From NCBI RefSeq assembly GCF_030014915.1, contig NZ_JAGIXS010000007.1:295849-359848 (forward strand): a DNA stretch of 64,000 nt, given 5' to 3'. Each line of letters begins with the position of its first letter. Position 1 is the first letter of the stretch. The notes beneath the pieces were generated by a model. It did not search any database. It was not told the DNA's origin and saw nothing but the letters and a program-made list of their open reading frames with translations. Below are positions 1 to 7,786 of the stretch, piece after piece. The position numbers were made by a program, and so were the translations under genes. This DNA is from Pelomonas sp. V22 (GTDB lineage: Bacteria > Pseudomonadota > Gammaproteobacteria > Burkholderiales > Burkholderiaceae_C).

Positions 1-1472
1 GCCAGTGGGGCTGGGGCACGCCCATTGCCGCCTACTTCGACGCGAGCAAGGTCAACCTGGTCAACCGAGCCATCGGTGGCCTGAGCAGCCGCACCTATAT
101 CAGCGGCGGTCACTGGCAGCGCTCCCGCGCCCTGCTGAAGCGCGGTGACACGCTCCTGATCCAGTTCGGCCACAACGATTCGAGTGCCATCAATGACGCG
201 AGCCGCGCGCGCGGAACGATCAAGGGCATAGGTGAAGAGAGTCAGGACATCGTCAACGAGCTGACCAAGCAGGCCGAGACGGTGCACAGCTATGGCTGGT
301 ATCTGCGCAGCTACATCAACGAGGCCAAGGCCCTCGGGGTGAAGCCGGTGATCGTGTCGCCGGTGCCGCGCAAGCGCTGGGATGAATCGGGCAAGGTGGG
401 CCGATCCAGCGGCAATGGCTACGCTGGCTGGGCGGCGGAGGTGGCCAAGCAGGAGGGTGTGCCCTTCATTGACTTGAACGAACTGGTGGCGCAGCGCTAC
501 GAGGCGCTCGGCCGCGAGGCGGTGATGAAGCTCTTCCCGCAGGTGACGCCGGATGAATCGGTGCACACGAACTGGGCGGGCGCGCTCCTGAACGCGCAGG
601 TCGTGGTGGCCACGCTGCAGCAGCTGAAGGCCGTGCCGGCCGAGTACTTCGTCGCGGCGGACAAGGTCAAGCTCATTCCCCCGGTGGCGAAGCCCAAGGA
701 AGACGACCGACCCGTGGTCGACGCGGCTCGCGTGGCCAAGGAGGCGCCCGTCAATGCGCAGCTGCCCAGCCTCTTCATCGTCGGCGATTCCACGGTCAAG
801 AGCGGCGGCCAGAACGGCGCCTACGGCTGGGGCGAACGCATCGCGCCCTTCTTCGATTCGAACAAGATCAACATCGTCAACCACGCCATCGGCGGCCGCA
901 GCAGCCGCACCTTCCTGACCGAGGGCCGCTGGGATGCGGTGATGGCGCAGCTGAAGGCCGGCGACTTCGTGCTCATCCAGTTCGGCCACAACGATGGCGG
1001 CCGCATCGGCGATCCGGCCATGAAGCGCCGCGCCTCCGGCCCCGGCATCGGCCCCGAGACGGTGGATGACCCGAAGCCGGACGGCACAAGCGAGTTGGTG
1101 CACAGCTTCGGCTGGTACATGGCCCGCTACATCGCCGACGCGCGCGCCAAGGGCGCGACCGTGGTCGTGCTCTCGCCGATCCCGCACAAGGACAAATGGC
1201 AGCAGGGCCGTGACTTCGAGAGCTTCGCGCAATGGGGCGAGCAGGTGGCCAGGGCCGGTGGCGCGCAGTTCATCGACCTGACGATGCTGGTCACGGCGGG
1301 CTACAAGACGATCGGCGAAGAGAAGGTCAACAGCTTCTTCTCCGACGCACGCACCCACACCAACGAGGCCGGCGCCCGCTTCAATGCGGAGCGCGTGGTC
1401 GAGGGTCTGCGGGCGCTGCCGGGCAACCCCTTCGCTGCCTATCTTGCTGGAGCCGCCAATGCTGCGCGTTGA
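1..1472 (+). CDS. Tandem SGNH/GDSL acetylesterase, CE12 (rhamnogalacturonan acetylesterase) type, 5' partial
   Basis: The reading frame is already open at base 3, so the start and the first GDS block lie upstream. Two homologous SGNH domains are seen. The first (to about base 650) keeps IQFGHND and a DESVHTN block. The second (about 760-1450) is complete, with GDSTVKSGG, a second IQFGHND and DARTHTN. These fit the nucleophile Ser, the oxyanion Asn and the Asp/His pair of CE12 enzymes, which remove acetyl groups from the rhamnogalacturonan backbone. The substrate is inferred from the neighbouring GH35, GH43, GH2 and GH105 genes. The stop overlaps the next start by 14 bases, so it is the first visible gene of the operon. 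The duplication is clear; which copy is active cannot be told here. Confidence 0.85.
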   Translation, partial: QWGWGTPIAAYFDASKVNLVNRAIGGLSSRTYISGGHWQRSRALLKRGDTLLIQFGHNDSSAINDASRARGTIKGIGEESQDIVNELTKQAETVHSYGWYLRSYINEAKALGVKPVIVSPVPRKRWDESGKVGRSSGNGYAGWAAEVAKQEGVPFIDLNELVAQRYEALGREAVMKLFPQVTPDESVHTNWAGALLNAQVVVATLQQLKAVPAEYFVAADKVKLIPPVAKPKEDDRPVVDAARVAKEAPVNAQLPSLFIVGDSTVKSGGQNGAYGWGERIAPFFDSNKINIVNHAIGGRSSRTFLTEGRWDAVMAQLKAGDFVLIQFGHNDGGRIGDPAMKRRASGPGIGPETVDDPKPDGTSELVHSFGWYMARYIADARAKGATVVVLSPIPHKDKWQQGRDFESFAQWGEQVARAGGAQFIDLTMLVTAGYKTIGEEKVNSFFSDARTHTNEAGARFNAERVVEGLRALPGNPFAAYLAGAANAAR

Positions 1473-4400
1473 TCGGATGCGAGGCCTGCTGGCCGGCTTC
1501 GCGATGGGTCTGCTCGCCTTCAGCGCGCAAGCGCAGGACCTGCCGGCTCAGCTGCTCAACACCGCGCCTGCAGCGACCAAGACCTCCGTTGCGCCGGTCA
1601 AGAAGGGCGAGCTGACATACCTGATGTCGGCCTTCATGGCCACCTCGCAGAACACGCTGAGCCTGTTCTCGTCGAACGACGGCATCAACTTCACGACGCT
1701 GGCCTCCGAGGTCTACACGCCGGCCAAGGAACTGCTGCGCGACCCGTCCATCATGCGGGCGGCGGACGGCCTCTACTACATCGCCTACACGACCAACTGG
1801 TCGGGCCAGACCTTCGGCATCGCCAAGTCCGCAGACCTGAAGAGCTGGACCCATGTGGCCGACGTGACCCTGCCGCTGCCGGGTCTCAAGAACGTCTGGG
1901 CGCCCGAATGGTTCCGCGACAAGGATGGCCGCTGGCAACTGGTGATGTCGCTCTCCACCCAAGGCACCGAAGGCCCGTTCGCCGCGTATTACATGACGCC
2001 GCTGGATGCGACTTTCTCGAAGTTCTCGGCGCCGGTGCCTATGCAAGGCCTCTCGGGCAACTACATCGACACCTTCGTCGTGCTGATGGACGGCAAGCAC
2101 CACGCCTTCACCAAGAACGAGACCACCAAGCTGATCGAGCTGGCCACGGCCGATTCGCTGGCGGGCCCGTGGACCTTCGTGAAGCAGGGCGATTGGGCCG
2201 GCTGGGGCGGCCCGTCTGAAGGCCAGGCGCTGGCGCCGATCACCGGTGCCGATGGTCGCAAGGGCTGGCGCATCTACTTCGACGACTACACGACCAAGCG
2301 CTACTGGTACTCGGACAGCTTCGACGGCTTCCTGAGCTGGAGCAAGAAGAAGGAGCTTGGCGGCGTCTCGGGCACCGTGCGGCACTTCACCGTGATCGCC
2401 GAGGAGACCCAAGCACTTGAGAAGGCGCTGACGCCCAAGGGCAAGGCCAAGTCCATCGCCTGGGACCGCTACTCGCTGATCATCGATGGCAAGCGCGAGA
2501 TGATCTTCGCCGGCGAGTTCCACCCGTTCCGCCTGCCTTCGCCCAGCCTCTGGCGCGACGTGCTGCAGAAGATGAAGGCCTCGGGGCTGAACGCCGTGTC
2601 CTTCTATTTCTCCTGGGGCTACCACTCGGCCAAACCGGGGCACTACGACTTCAGCAATGTCCGCAACATCGAGCGGGCCATCCAGATGGCGGAGGAGGAA
2701 GGCCTCTTTGTCATCGCCCGCATGGGCCCCTATGTGAACGCCGAACTGACCGGCGGCGGCTTCCCCGGCTGGCTGTTTCGCCAGCGCGCCGAGGCGCGCA
2801 CCGATGCGGCCGAGTACCAGGACGCGGCCGATGAATGGATGACCCAGATCAACGCCATCCTCGCGCGCCACCAGATCACCGATGGTGGCGGCACGGTCAT
2901 CGCGTACCAGATCGAGAACGAGCTGTTCTCGGTCCAGCCCAAGAACATCCGCCACATGCAGCACCTGGCCGACAAGGCCCGGGCCGACGGCATCACCGTG
3001 CCCTTGTTCCACAACGCGGCCTCGCGCCTGCCGGACTGGACGCCCAAGAACTCGACCGCGCCGTTTGCCAACCCTGGCCCGACCGACCTCTATGCCTTCG
3101 ACGGCTACCCCGGTGGTGTCTGCGGCGTGGATGCCGAGCCTGGTGCGCCCGCCCGCGCGCCGGACTGGGGCATCTACGGCACGAATGTGCCCAAGGTCGG
3201 CTCACTGGCCTCACCCAACACGCCCGGCTTCGTCGCCGAGATCGGCGCCGGCTGGTTCGACTACTGGGGCTCGAACGGCACCTACGAATGCACGGCCAAG
3301 CGGCAAGGCCCGGGTTATCAGCGCGTGTTCTATGGCACCAGCCTGATCAACTCGCTGACCATCCATTCCATCTACATGGCCTTTGGCGGCACCAGCTGGG
3401 GCTGGCAGCCAGGGCCCATCGTCTACACCTCGTATGACTACGGCTCGCCGATCAGCGAGGCGCGTGTGCTGCGCGACAAGGCCTATGTCCTGAAGCAGAT
3501 GGGCAGCTTCGTGCAGGCCGCCGCGCCGGTGCTGGCGCAGATGGACAAGGGCGAGGTGATTGCGCCGTCCACCGACAAGATCAAGCTGTATCACAACCTC
3601 AACAAGGCCTTGGGAACGCATGTGCTGTTCGCGGTGCAGAACCCTTCGAGCAACACCGGCACCGAGCGCTTCACGTTCCCGCTGACGACCCGCGATGGCA
3701 GCTACCGCGTACCGCAAGCGGGCACGCTGCAGCTCTCGGGGCAGGACGCCAAGATGCTGCTGGCCTCGTATGCGCTCGAGCGCCAGCACCTGGTCTATTC
3801 CACGTCGGAGATCCAGACGCATCTGCAGCAGGGTGAGCGGGACGTCGCCCTGTTCTACGGCCGTGCGGGTGAAGACGGCGAGACGGTCTTGCGCTTTGCT
3901 TCCCAGCCCAAGGTTGATGTGCTGGCGGGCCAGGCTGCTGTGGCCTTCGATGCCAGGACCGGCGACCTGCGCCTCAACTATCAACACCAAGGCCTGATCG
4001 AGCTGAAGATCAGCGGCGGCGGCCGTGCGCCGCTCGTGCTCTTGATCGCTGACGAGAAGACCGGCTGGCAGTTCTGGAAGCTTCATAGCAACCAGGGCGC
4101 TGTCTTGGCTCAGAGCGCGGCCTTGCTGCGTGCGGCTGAAGTGAAGGGCTCGGCGCTTTCGTTCACCGGCGACACGGAAGCCGACAGCGCGTTGCGCGTC
4201 TGGGTGCCATCGAGCATCAAGTCCTTGGCCTTCAACGGCGAGCAGCTGGCCAGCAAGCCACAGCGCGAAAGCCTGCAAGCCTCGGCCCTGCTGAAGGGCC
4301 CGGACAAGTTCCTGCTGCCCGACCTGATGCAGCAGGCCTGGACCCGCCGCTGGGATTCGCTGGAATCCAAGCCCGACTTCGACGACAGCGCCTGGCGCAA

Positions 4401-5367
4401 GGCCGATGCCAGTGGTGCGGCCTCCAATGTCTACACCGCGCCAGACAAGGGCCAGCCGGTGCTGTCGATGAGCGAGTACGGCTTCCACCATGGCGACGTC
4501 TGGTACCGCGGCCGTTTCAAGGTGACGGACCCCAAGGCCAACCGCCTGGAGTTGTTCTTCGGCGGCGGTGGCGCAGGCCTGATCCAGGTCTGGCTGGACG
4601 GGCAGTTCATCGGCCAGCAAGACCACGACACCGGCCGGCCGTTCCCGGAGACGACCGACACCTTCCGCAAGACGCTGCAAGACCTGACCCCGGGCGAGCA
4701 TGTCCTGTCGGTCCTGGTGCGCAACAACTCGCACAACTGGGACCTGTTTGCCGACGACGTGCACAAGGAAGCGCGCGGCCTGATCTCGGCCTCGCTGACC
4801 ACGCGCAGCGGCCAGCGCTTCGCCACGCCCATCGCCTGGAGGATCCAGGGCAACAAGGGCGGTGAGGACATTGCCGACCTGGTGCGCGGCCCGATGAACA
4901 GCGGCGGTCTTTATGGCGAGCGCATGGGCTGGCACCTGCCGGCCGCGCGCGACCGCGACTTCAAGACCGGCTGGGAGTCGGCCTCCCCCAGCGCCGCACC
5001 GCCCGCACCGGGCAGCTACTGGCTGCGCACCACCTTCAAGCTGGACCTGCCCCAGGGCCACGACATCCAGCTGGGCCTGGCCTTTGGCGACACCACGAAG
5101 CCGCGCTCCGAGGTGGAGAACCGCGCGTTGATCTTCGTGAACGGCTGGAACATGGGCCAGTTCATCGCCCACATCGGGCCGCAGCGGGTCTTCGTGATCC
5201 CGCCGGGCATCCTGAATCCAAACGGCGAGAACACGATTGCCTTGGCGGTCACCACCGATGGCCAGGCGGCCAATGCGCTGGAGGCTGTGAAGCTGGTGAG
5301 CCTGCATGCGGCGCGCGGCGGCGTGAAGCTCGAAGCCGTGCCTCAGCCCCGCTACCTGCAGCGCTGA
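1459..5367 (+). CDS. GH43-GH35 fusion glycosidase (arabinosidase/galactosidase type), secreted
   Basis: A protein of about 1302 residues with a signal peptide ending near AQAQ. The ATG at 1459 is preferred because GGAG lies 6 bases upstream; ATG 1477 is an alternative. Residues about 35-320 are a GH43-like five-bladed propeller with the three expected acids: D95 (RDPS), D204 (YIDT) and E254 (PSEGQ). Residues about 330-680 are a GH35 barrel, with the acid/base in QIENE (E488) and the nucleophile in VAEIG (E594). Beta-sandwich domains typical of bacterial GH35 enzymes follow. GH43 enzymes act on arabinosides and galactosides, and GH35 on beta-galactosides, so the fusion fits arabinogalactan side chains of rhamnogalacturonan-I. 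It overlaps the esterase gene and lies 4 bases before the GH2 gene. Confidence 0.88.
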   Translation: MLRVDRMRGLLAGFAMGLLAFSAQAQDLPAQLLNTAPAATKTSVAPVKKGELTYLMSAFMATSQNTLSLFSSNDGINFTTLASEVYTPAKELLRDPSIMRAADGLYYIAYTTNWSGQTFGIAKSADLKSWTHVADVTLPLPGLKNVWAPEWFRDKDGRWQLVMSLSTQGTEGPFAAYYMTPLDATFSKFSAPVPMQGLSGNYIDTFVVLMDGKHHAFTKNETTKLIELATADSLAGPWTFVKQGDWAGWGGPSEGQALAPITGADGRKGWRIYFDDYTTKRYWYSDSFDGFLSWSKKKELGGVSGTVRHFTVIAEETQALEKALTPKGKAKSIAWDRYSLIIDGKREMIFAGEFHPFRLPSPSLWRDVLQKMKASGLNAVSFYFSWGYHSAKPGHYDFSNVRNIERAIQMAEEEGLFVIARMGPYVNAELTGGGFPGWLFRQRAEARTDAAEYQDAADEWMTQINAILARHQITDGGGTVIAYQIENELFSVQPKNIRHMQHLADKARADGITVPLFHNAASRLPDWTPKNSTAPFANPGPTDLYAFDGYPGGVCGVDAEPGAPARAPDWGIYGTNVPKVGSLASPNTPGFVAEIGAGWFDYWGSNGTYECTAKRQGPGYQRVFYGTSLINSLTIHSIYMAFGGTSWGWQPGPIVYTSYDYGSPISEARVLRDKAYVLKQMGSFVQAAAPVLAQMDKGEVIAPSTDKIKLYHNLNKALGTHVLFAVQNPSSNTGTERFTFPLTTRDGSYRVPQAGTLQLSGQDAKMLLASYALERQHLVYSTSEIQTHLQQGERDVALFYGRAGEDGETVLRFASQPKVDVLAGQAAVAFDARTGDLRLNYQHQGLIELKISGGGRAPLVLLIADEKTGWQFWKLHSNQGAVLAQSAALLRAAEVKGSALSFTGDTEADSALRVWVPSSIKSLAFNGEQLASKPQRESLQASALLKGPDKFLLPDLMQQAWTRRWDSLESKPDFDDSAWRKADASGAASNVYTAPDKGQPVLSMSEYGFHHGDVWYRGRFKVTDPKANRLELFFGGGGAGLIQVWLDGQFIGQQDHDTGRPFPETTDTFRKTLQDLTPGEHVLSVLVRNNSHNWDLFADDVHKEARGLISASLTTRSGQRFATPIAWRIQGNKGGEDIADLVRGPMNSGGLYGERMGWHLPAARDRDFKTGWESASPSAAPPAPGSYWLRTTFKLDLPQGHDIQLGLAFGDTTKPRSEVENRALIFVNGWNMGQFIAHIGPQRVFVIPPGILNPNGENTIALAVTTDGQAANALEAVKLVSLHAARGGVKLEAVPQPRYLQR

Positions 5368-5371
5368 ACCG

Positions 5372-7786
5372 ATGATGACGATCCTGAAGCCCTGGCGTAT
5401 CGCCATCGCGACGCTGGCCCTGCTCAGCAGCCTGGCCAGTGCAGCGCCGCGCGAGGTCCGGCCCTTGAACGAGGGCTGGCTGTTTAGCAAGAGCGATGCC
5501 GGCGCGGCCATGTCGCCCGGCTTCGACGACAAGAACTGGCGCTCGGTGCAGCTGCCGCATGACTGGAGCCAGGAGGAGCCTTTCAGCGCCAGCTACGGCA
5601 GCGGCAACGGCTATGCGGCCGGCGGCGTGGGCTGGTATCGCAAGCAGTTCTCGCTGGCTGCGGCGCAGCGCGGCCGCCTGGTCAGCGTCGAGTTCGATGG
5701 CATCTACGAGCATTCGCAGGTCTGGATCAATGGCCAGTACGTGGGCGGCCGGCCCTTCGGCTACAGCAGCTTCGCGCTGAATCTCACGCCCTATCTGCGC
5801 TTCGATGCGCCGAATGTGATTGCCGTGCGCGTCGACCACTCGCGCCAGACCGATTCGCGCTACTACACGGGCTCGGGCATCTACCGGCTGGCCCGTCTGG
5901 TCATCAAGGATCCGGTCCACATCGAGCAGTGGGGCACGTTCGTGCGCACACCGCAGGTGAGTGCAGCCAAGGCCCAGGTGCAGATCGACACCGAGGTGGT
6001 CAACGCCACGCCCAAGGCGCAAGGCCTGACCCTCTTGAGCGAGCTGCTCGATCCGCAGGGCCGCGTGGTGGCGCGGCTGGAGAGCCGGCTGCAGCTGACG
6101 GCGGGCGAGAGCCGCGTGCTGCCGCAGCGCCTCGTCGTCAACCAGCCGCAGCGCTGGTCGCTGGCCTCGCCCGCGCTCTACAGCCTGCGTCAGCAAGTGA
6201 AGCAGGGCGGTCGGGTGCTGGACGAAGCAAGCACGCCCTTCGGCATCCGCACGGCGCGCTTCGATCCTGATCACGGCTTCTTCCTGAACGATCAATCGCT
6301 GAAGCTCAAGGGTGTGTGCCTGCATCACGATGCCGGCAGCCTGGGTGCGGCCGTGCCCGAGTCGGTGCTGGAGCGGCGCCTCCTGAAGCTGCGCGAGCTG
6401 GGCGTCAACGCCATCCGAACCAGCCACAACCCGCCGGCGCCCGAGCTGCTGGCCCTGGCCGACAAGCTGGGCTTCCTGGTGCAGGCCGAGGCCTTCGACG
6501 AATTCGCGCCGACCAAGCGCAAGTGGATCGCCGGCTGGAACGTGGGCGAGCCGGGCCGCCATGGCTATGGTGAGTCGTTCGAGGCCTGGGGCGTGCGCGA
6601 CATCGAGGACATGGCGAAGCGCGACCGCAACCACCCCAGCATCATCATGTGGAGCATAGGCAACGAGGTCGACTACGCCAACGACCCGTTCTCGCATCCT
6701 GTCCTGGGCAAGAAGTACCGGCCCGAGAACCCGCCGGCCAGTGAGCTGGTGCGCCTGGGCAAGCCGCTGGTGGCTGCCTTCAAGCGCATGGACCCGAGCC
6801 GGCCGGTGACGGCGGCGATGGCCCATGTGGAGATGTCGGATGCGGTCGGCTTTGGCGACATCCTCGACATCGCCGGCTACAACTACCAGGAGCTGCGCTA
6901 CGCGGCCGACCATGCGGCGAAGCCGCGCCGCGTGATCTATGGCAGCGAGAACCGGCACGACTACAGCGCCTGGGCCGTGGTGCGCGACACCGAGTACATC
7001 TCCGGCCAGTTCCTCTGGACCGGCATCGACTACCTGGGCGAGGCCGGCCGCTGGCCGCAGCGCGGCGCGGACTTCGGCCTGCTGGACCTGGCGAGCTTCA
7101 AGAAGCCGCGCGGCTGGTTCCGTGAGAGCCTGTGGAGCGACAAGCCCATGGTCTACATCGCTGCGGCCTTGCAGAGCGCGCAACTGAACGCCTCGCAATC
7201 GGGGCAGGGCACGCCGCTGCTGGATCAGCAGCGCCGTGCCAAGGTGGAAGAGCATTGGAACTGGCCGGCGGGTGCGACGCTCACCGTTTCGGCTTACAGC
7301 AATTGCGATGAGATCCAGCTGCTTCTGAACGGCCGGCTGATCGGCAGCCAGCCGCGCAGCGCGGCGGTGGAGGGCGTGTTCAGCTGGACCGTGCCGTATC
7401 AGGCCGGCGAACTGAAGGCCGTGGGCCTGCGTGCCGGCAAGCCGGTGGCCGAGTTCGTCTTGAAGACGGCCGGGCCGGCGGCGCGCATCGAGCTGGCGGC
7501 CGAGACGGCCGGCGACGGCGTGAGCCATATCGAGTACCGCGTCGTCGATGCGAACGGCGTGCGCGTGCCGGATGCCGACCAGCGCATCACGTTCAAGCTC
7601 GACGGCGCCCTGGAGATCCTCGGCATAGGCAACGGCAACCTGGCCGATGTGGACGATCCGCGCGATGCCGTCCACGCCACCTACCAAGGCCGCGGCCTGG
7701 CCATCCTGCGAGGCCTGCAGGGCGCGATCGAGGCCAGTGCGCCAGGCCTGTCATCGGCTCGGATCCAACTGAGCAGCAAACCATGA
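5372..7786 (+). CDS. GH2 beta-galactosidase-like enzyme, secreted
   Basis: An 804-residue protein with a signal peptide (cleavage near ASAAPR). The order is the usual GH2 one: a sugar-binding sandwich domain (about 28-180), an immunoglobulin-like domain (about 185-295), the TIM barrel (about 300-590) and C-terminal sandwich domains of the DUF4982 and GH2-C types. The acid/base lies in SIGNEV (E432) and the nucleophile in YGSEN (E526), so catalytic residues are intact. GH2 members cleave beta-galactosides, glucuronides or mannosides. Beta-galactosidase is favoured because of the GH35 and GH105 neighbours, but the sugar is not proven. The start lies 4 bases after the previous stop, and the stop overlaps the next ATG in an ATGA junction, so translation is probably coupled. 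Confidence 0.9.
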   Translation: MMTILKPWRIAIATLALLSSLASAAPREVRPLNEGWLFSKSDAGAAMSPGFDDKNWRSVQLPHDWSQEEPFSASYGSGNGYAAGGVGWYRKQFSLAAAQRGRLVSVEFDGIYEHSQVWINGQYVGGRPFGYSSFALNLTPYLRFDAPNVIAVRVDHSRQTDSRYYTGSGIYRLARLVIKDPVHIEQWGTFVRTPQVSAAKAQVQIDTEVVNATPKAQGLTLLSELLDPQGRVVARLESRLQLTAGESRVLPQRLVVNQPQRWSLASPALYSLRQQVKQGGRVLDEASTPFGIRTARFDPDHGFFLNDQSLKLKGVCLHHDAGSLGAAVPESVLERRLLKLRELGVNAIRTSHNPPAPELLALADKLGFLVQAEAFDEFAPTKRKWIAGWNVGEPGRHGYGESFEAWGVRDIEDMAKRDRNHPSIIMWSIGNEVDYANDPFSHPVLGKKYRPENPPASELVRLGKPLVAAFKRMDPSRPVTAAMAHVEMSDAVGFGDILDIAGYNYQELRYAADHAAKPRRVIYGSENRHDYSAWAVVRDTEYISGQFLWTGIDYLGEAGRWPQRGADFGLLDLASFKKPRGWFRESLWSDKPMVYIAAALQSAQLNASQSGQGTPLLDQQRRAKVEEHWNWPAGATLTVSAYSNCDEIQLLLNGRLIGSQPRSAAVEGVFSWTVPYQAGELKAVGLRAGKPVAEFVLKTAGPAARIELAAETAGDGVSHIEYRVVDANGVRVPDADQRITFKLDGALEILGIGNGNLADVDDPRDAVHATYQGRGLAILRGLQGAIEASAPGLSSARIQLSSKP

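Noticed and set aside
1381..5532. Minus-strand frames opposite the esterase and GH43-GH35 genes
   Set aside because: Low-complexity Arg, Ala, Gly and His composition without family motifs; shadows of the plus-strand genes.
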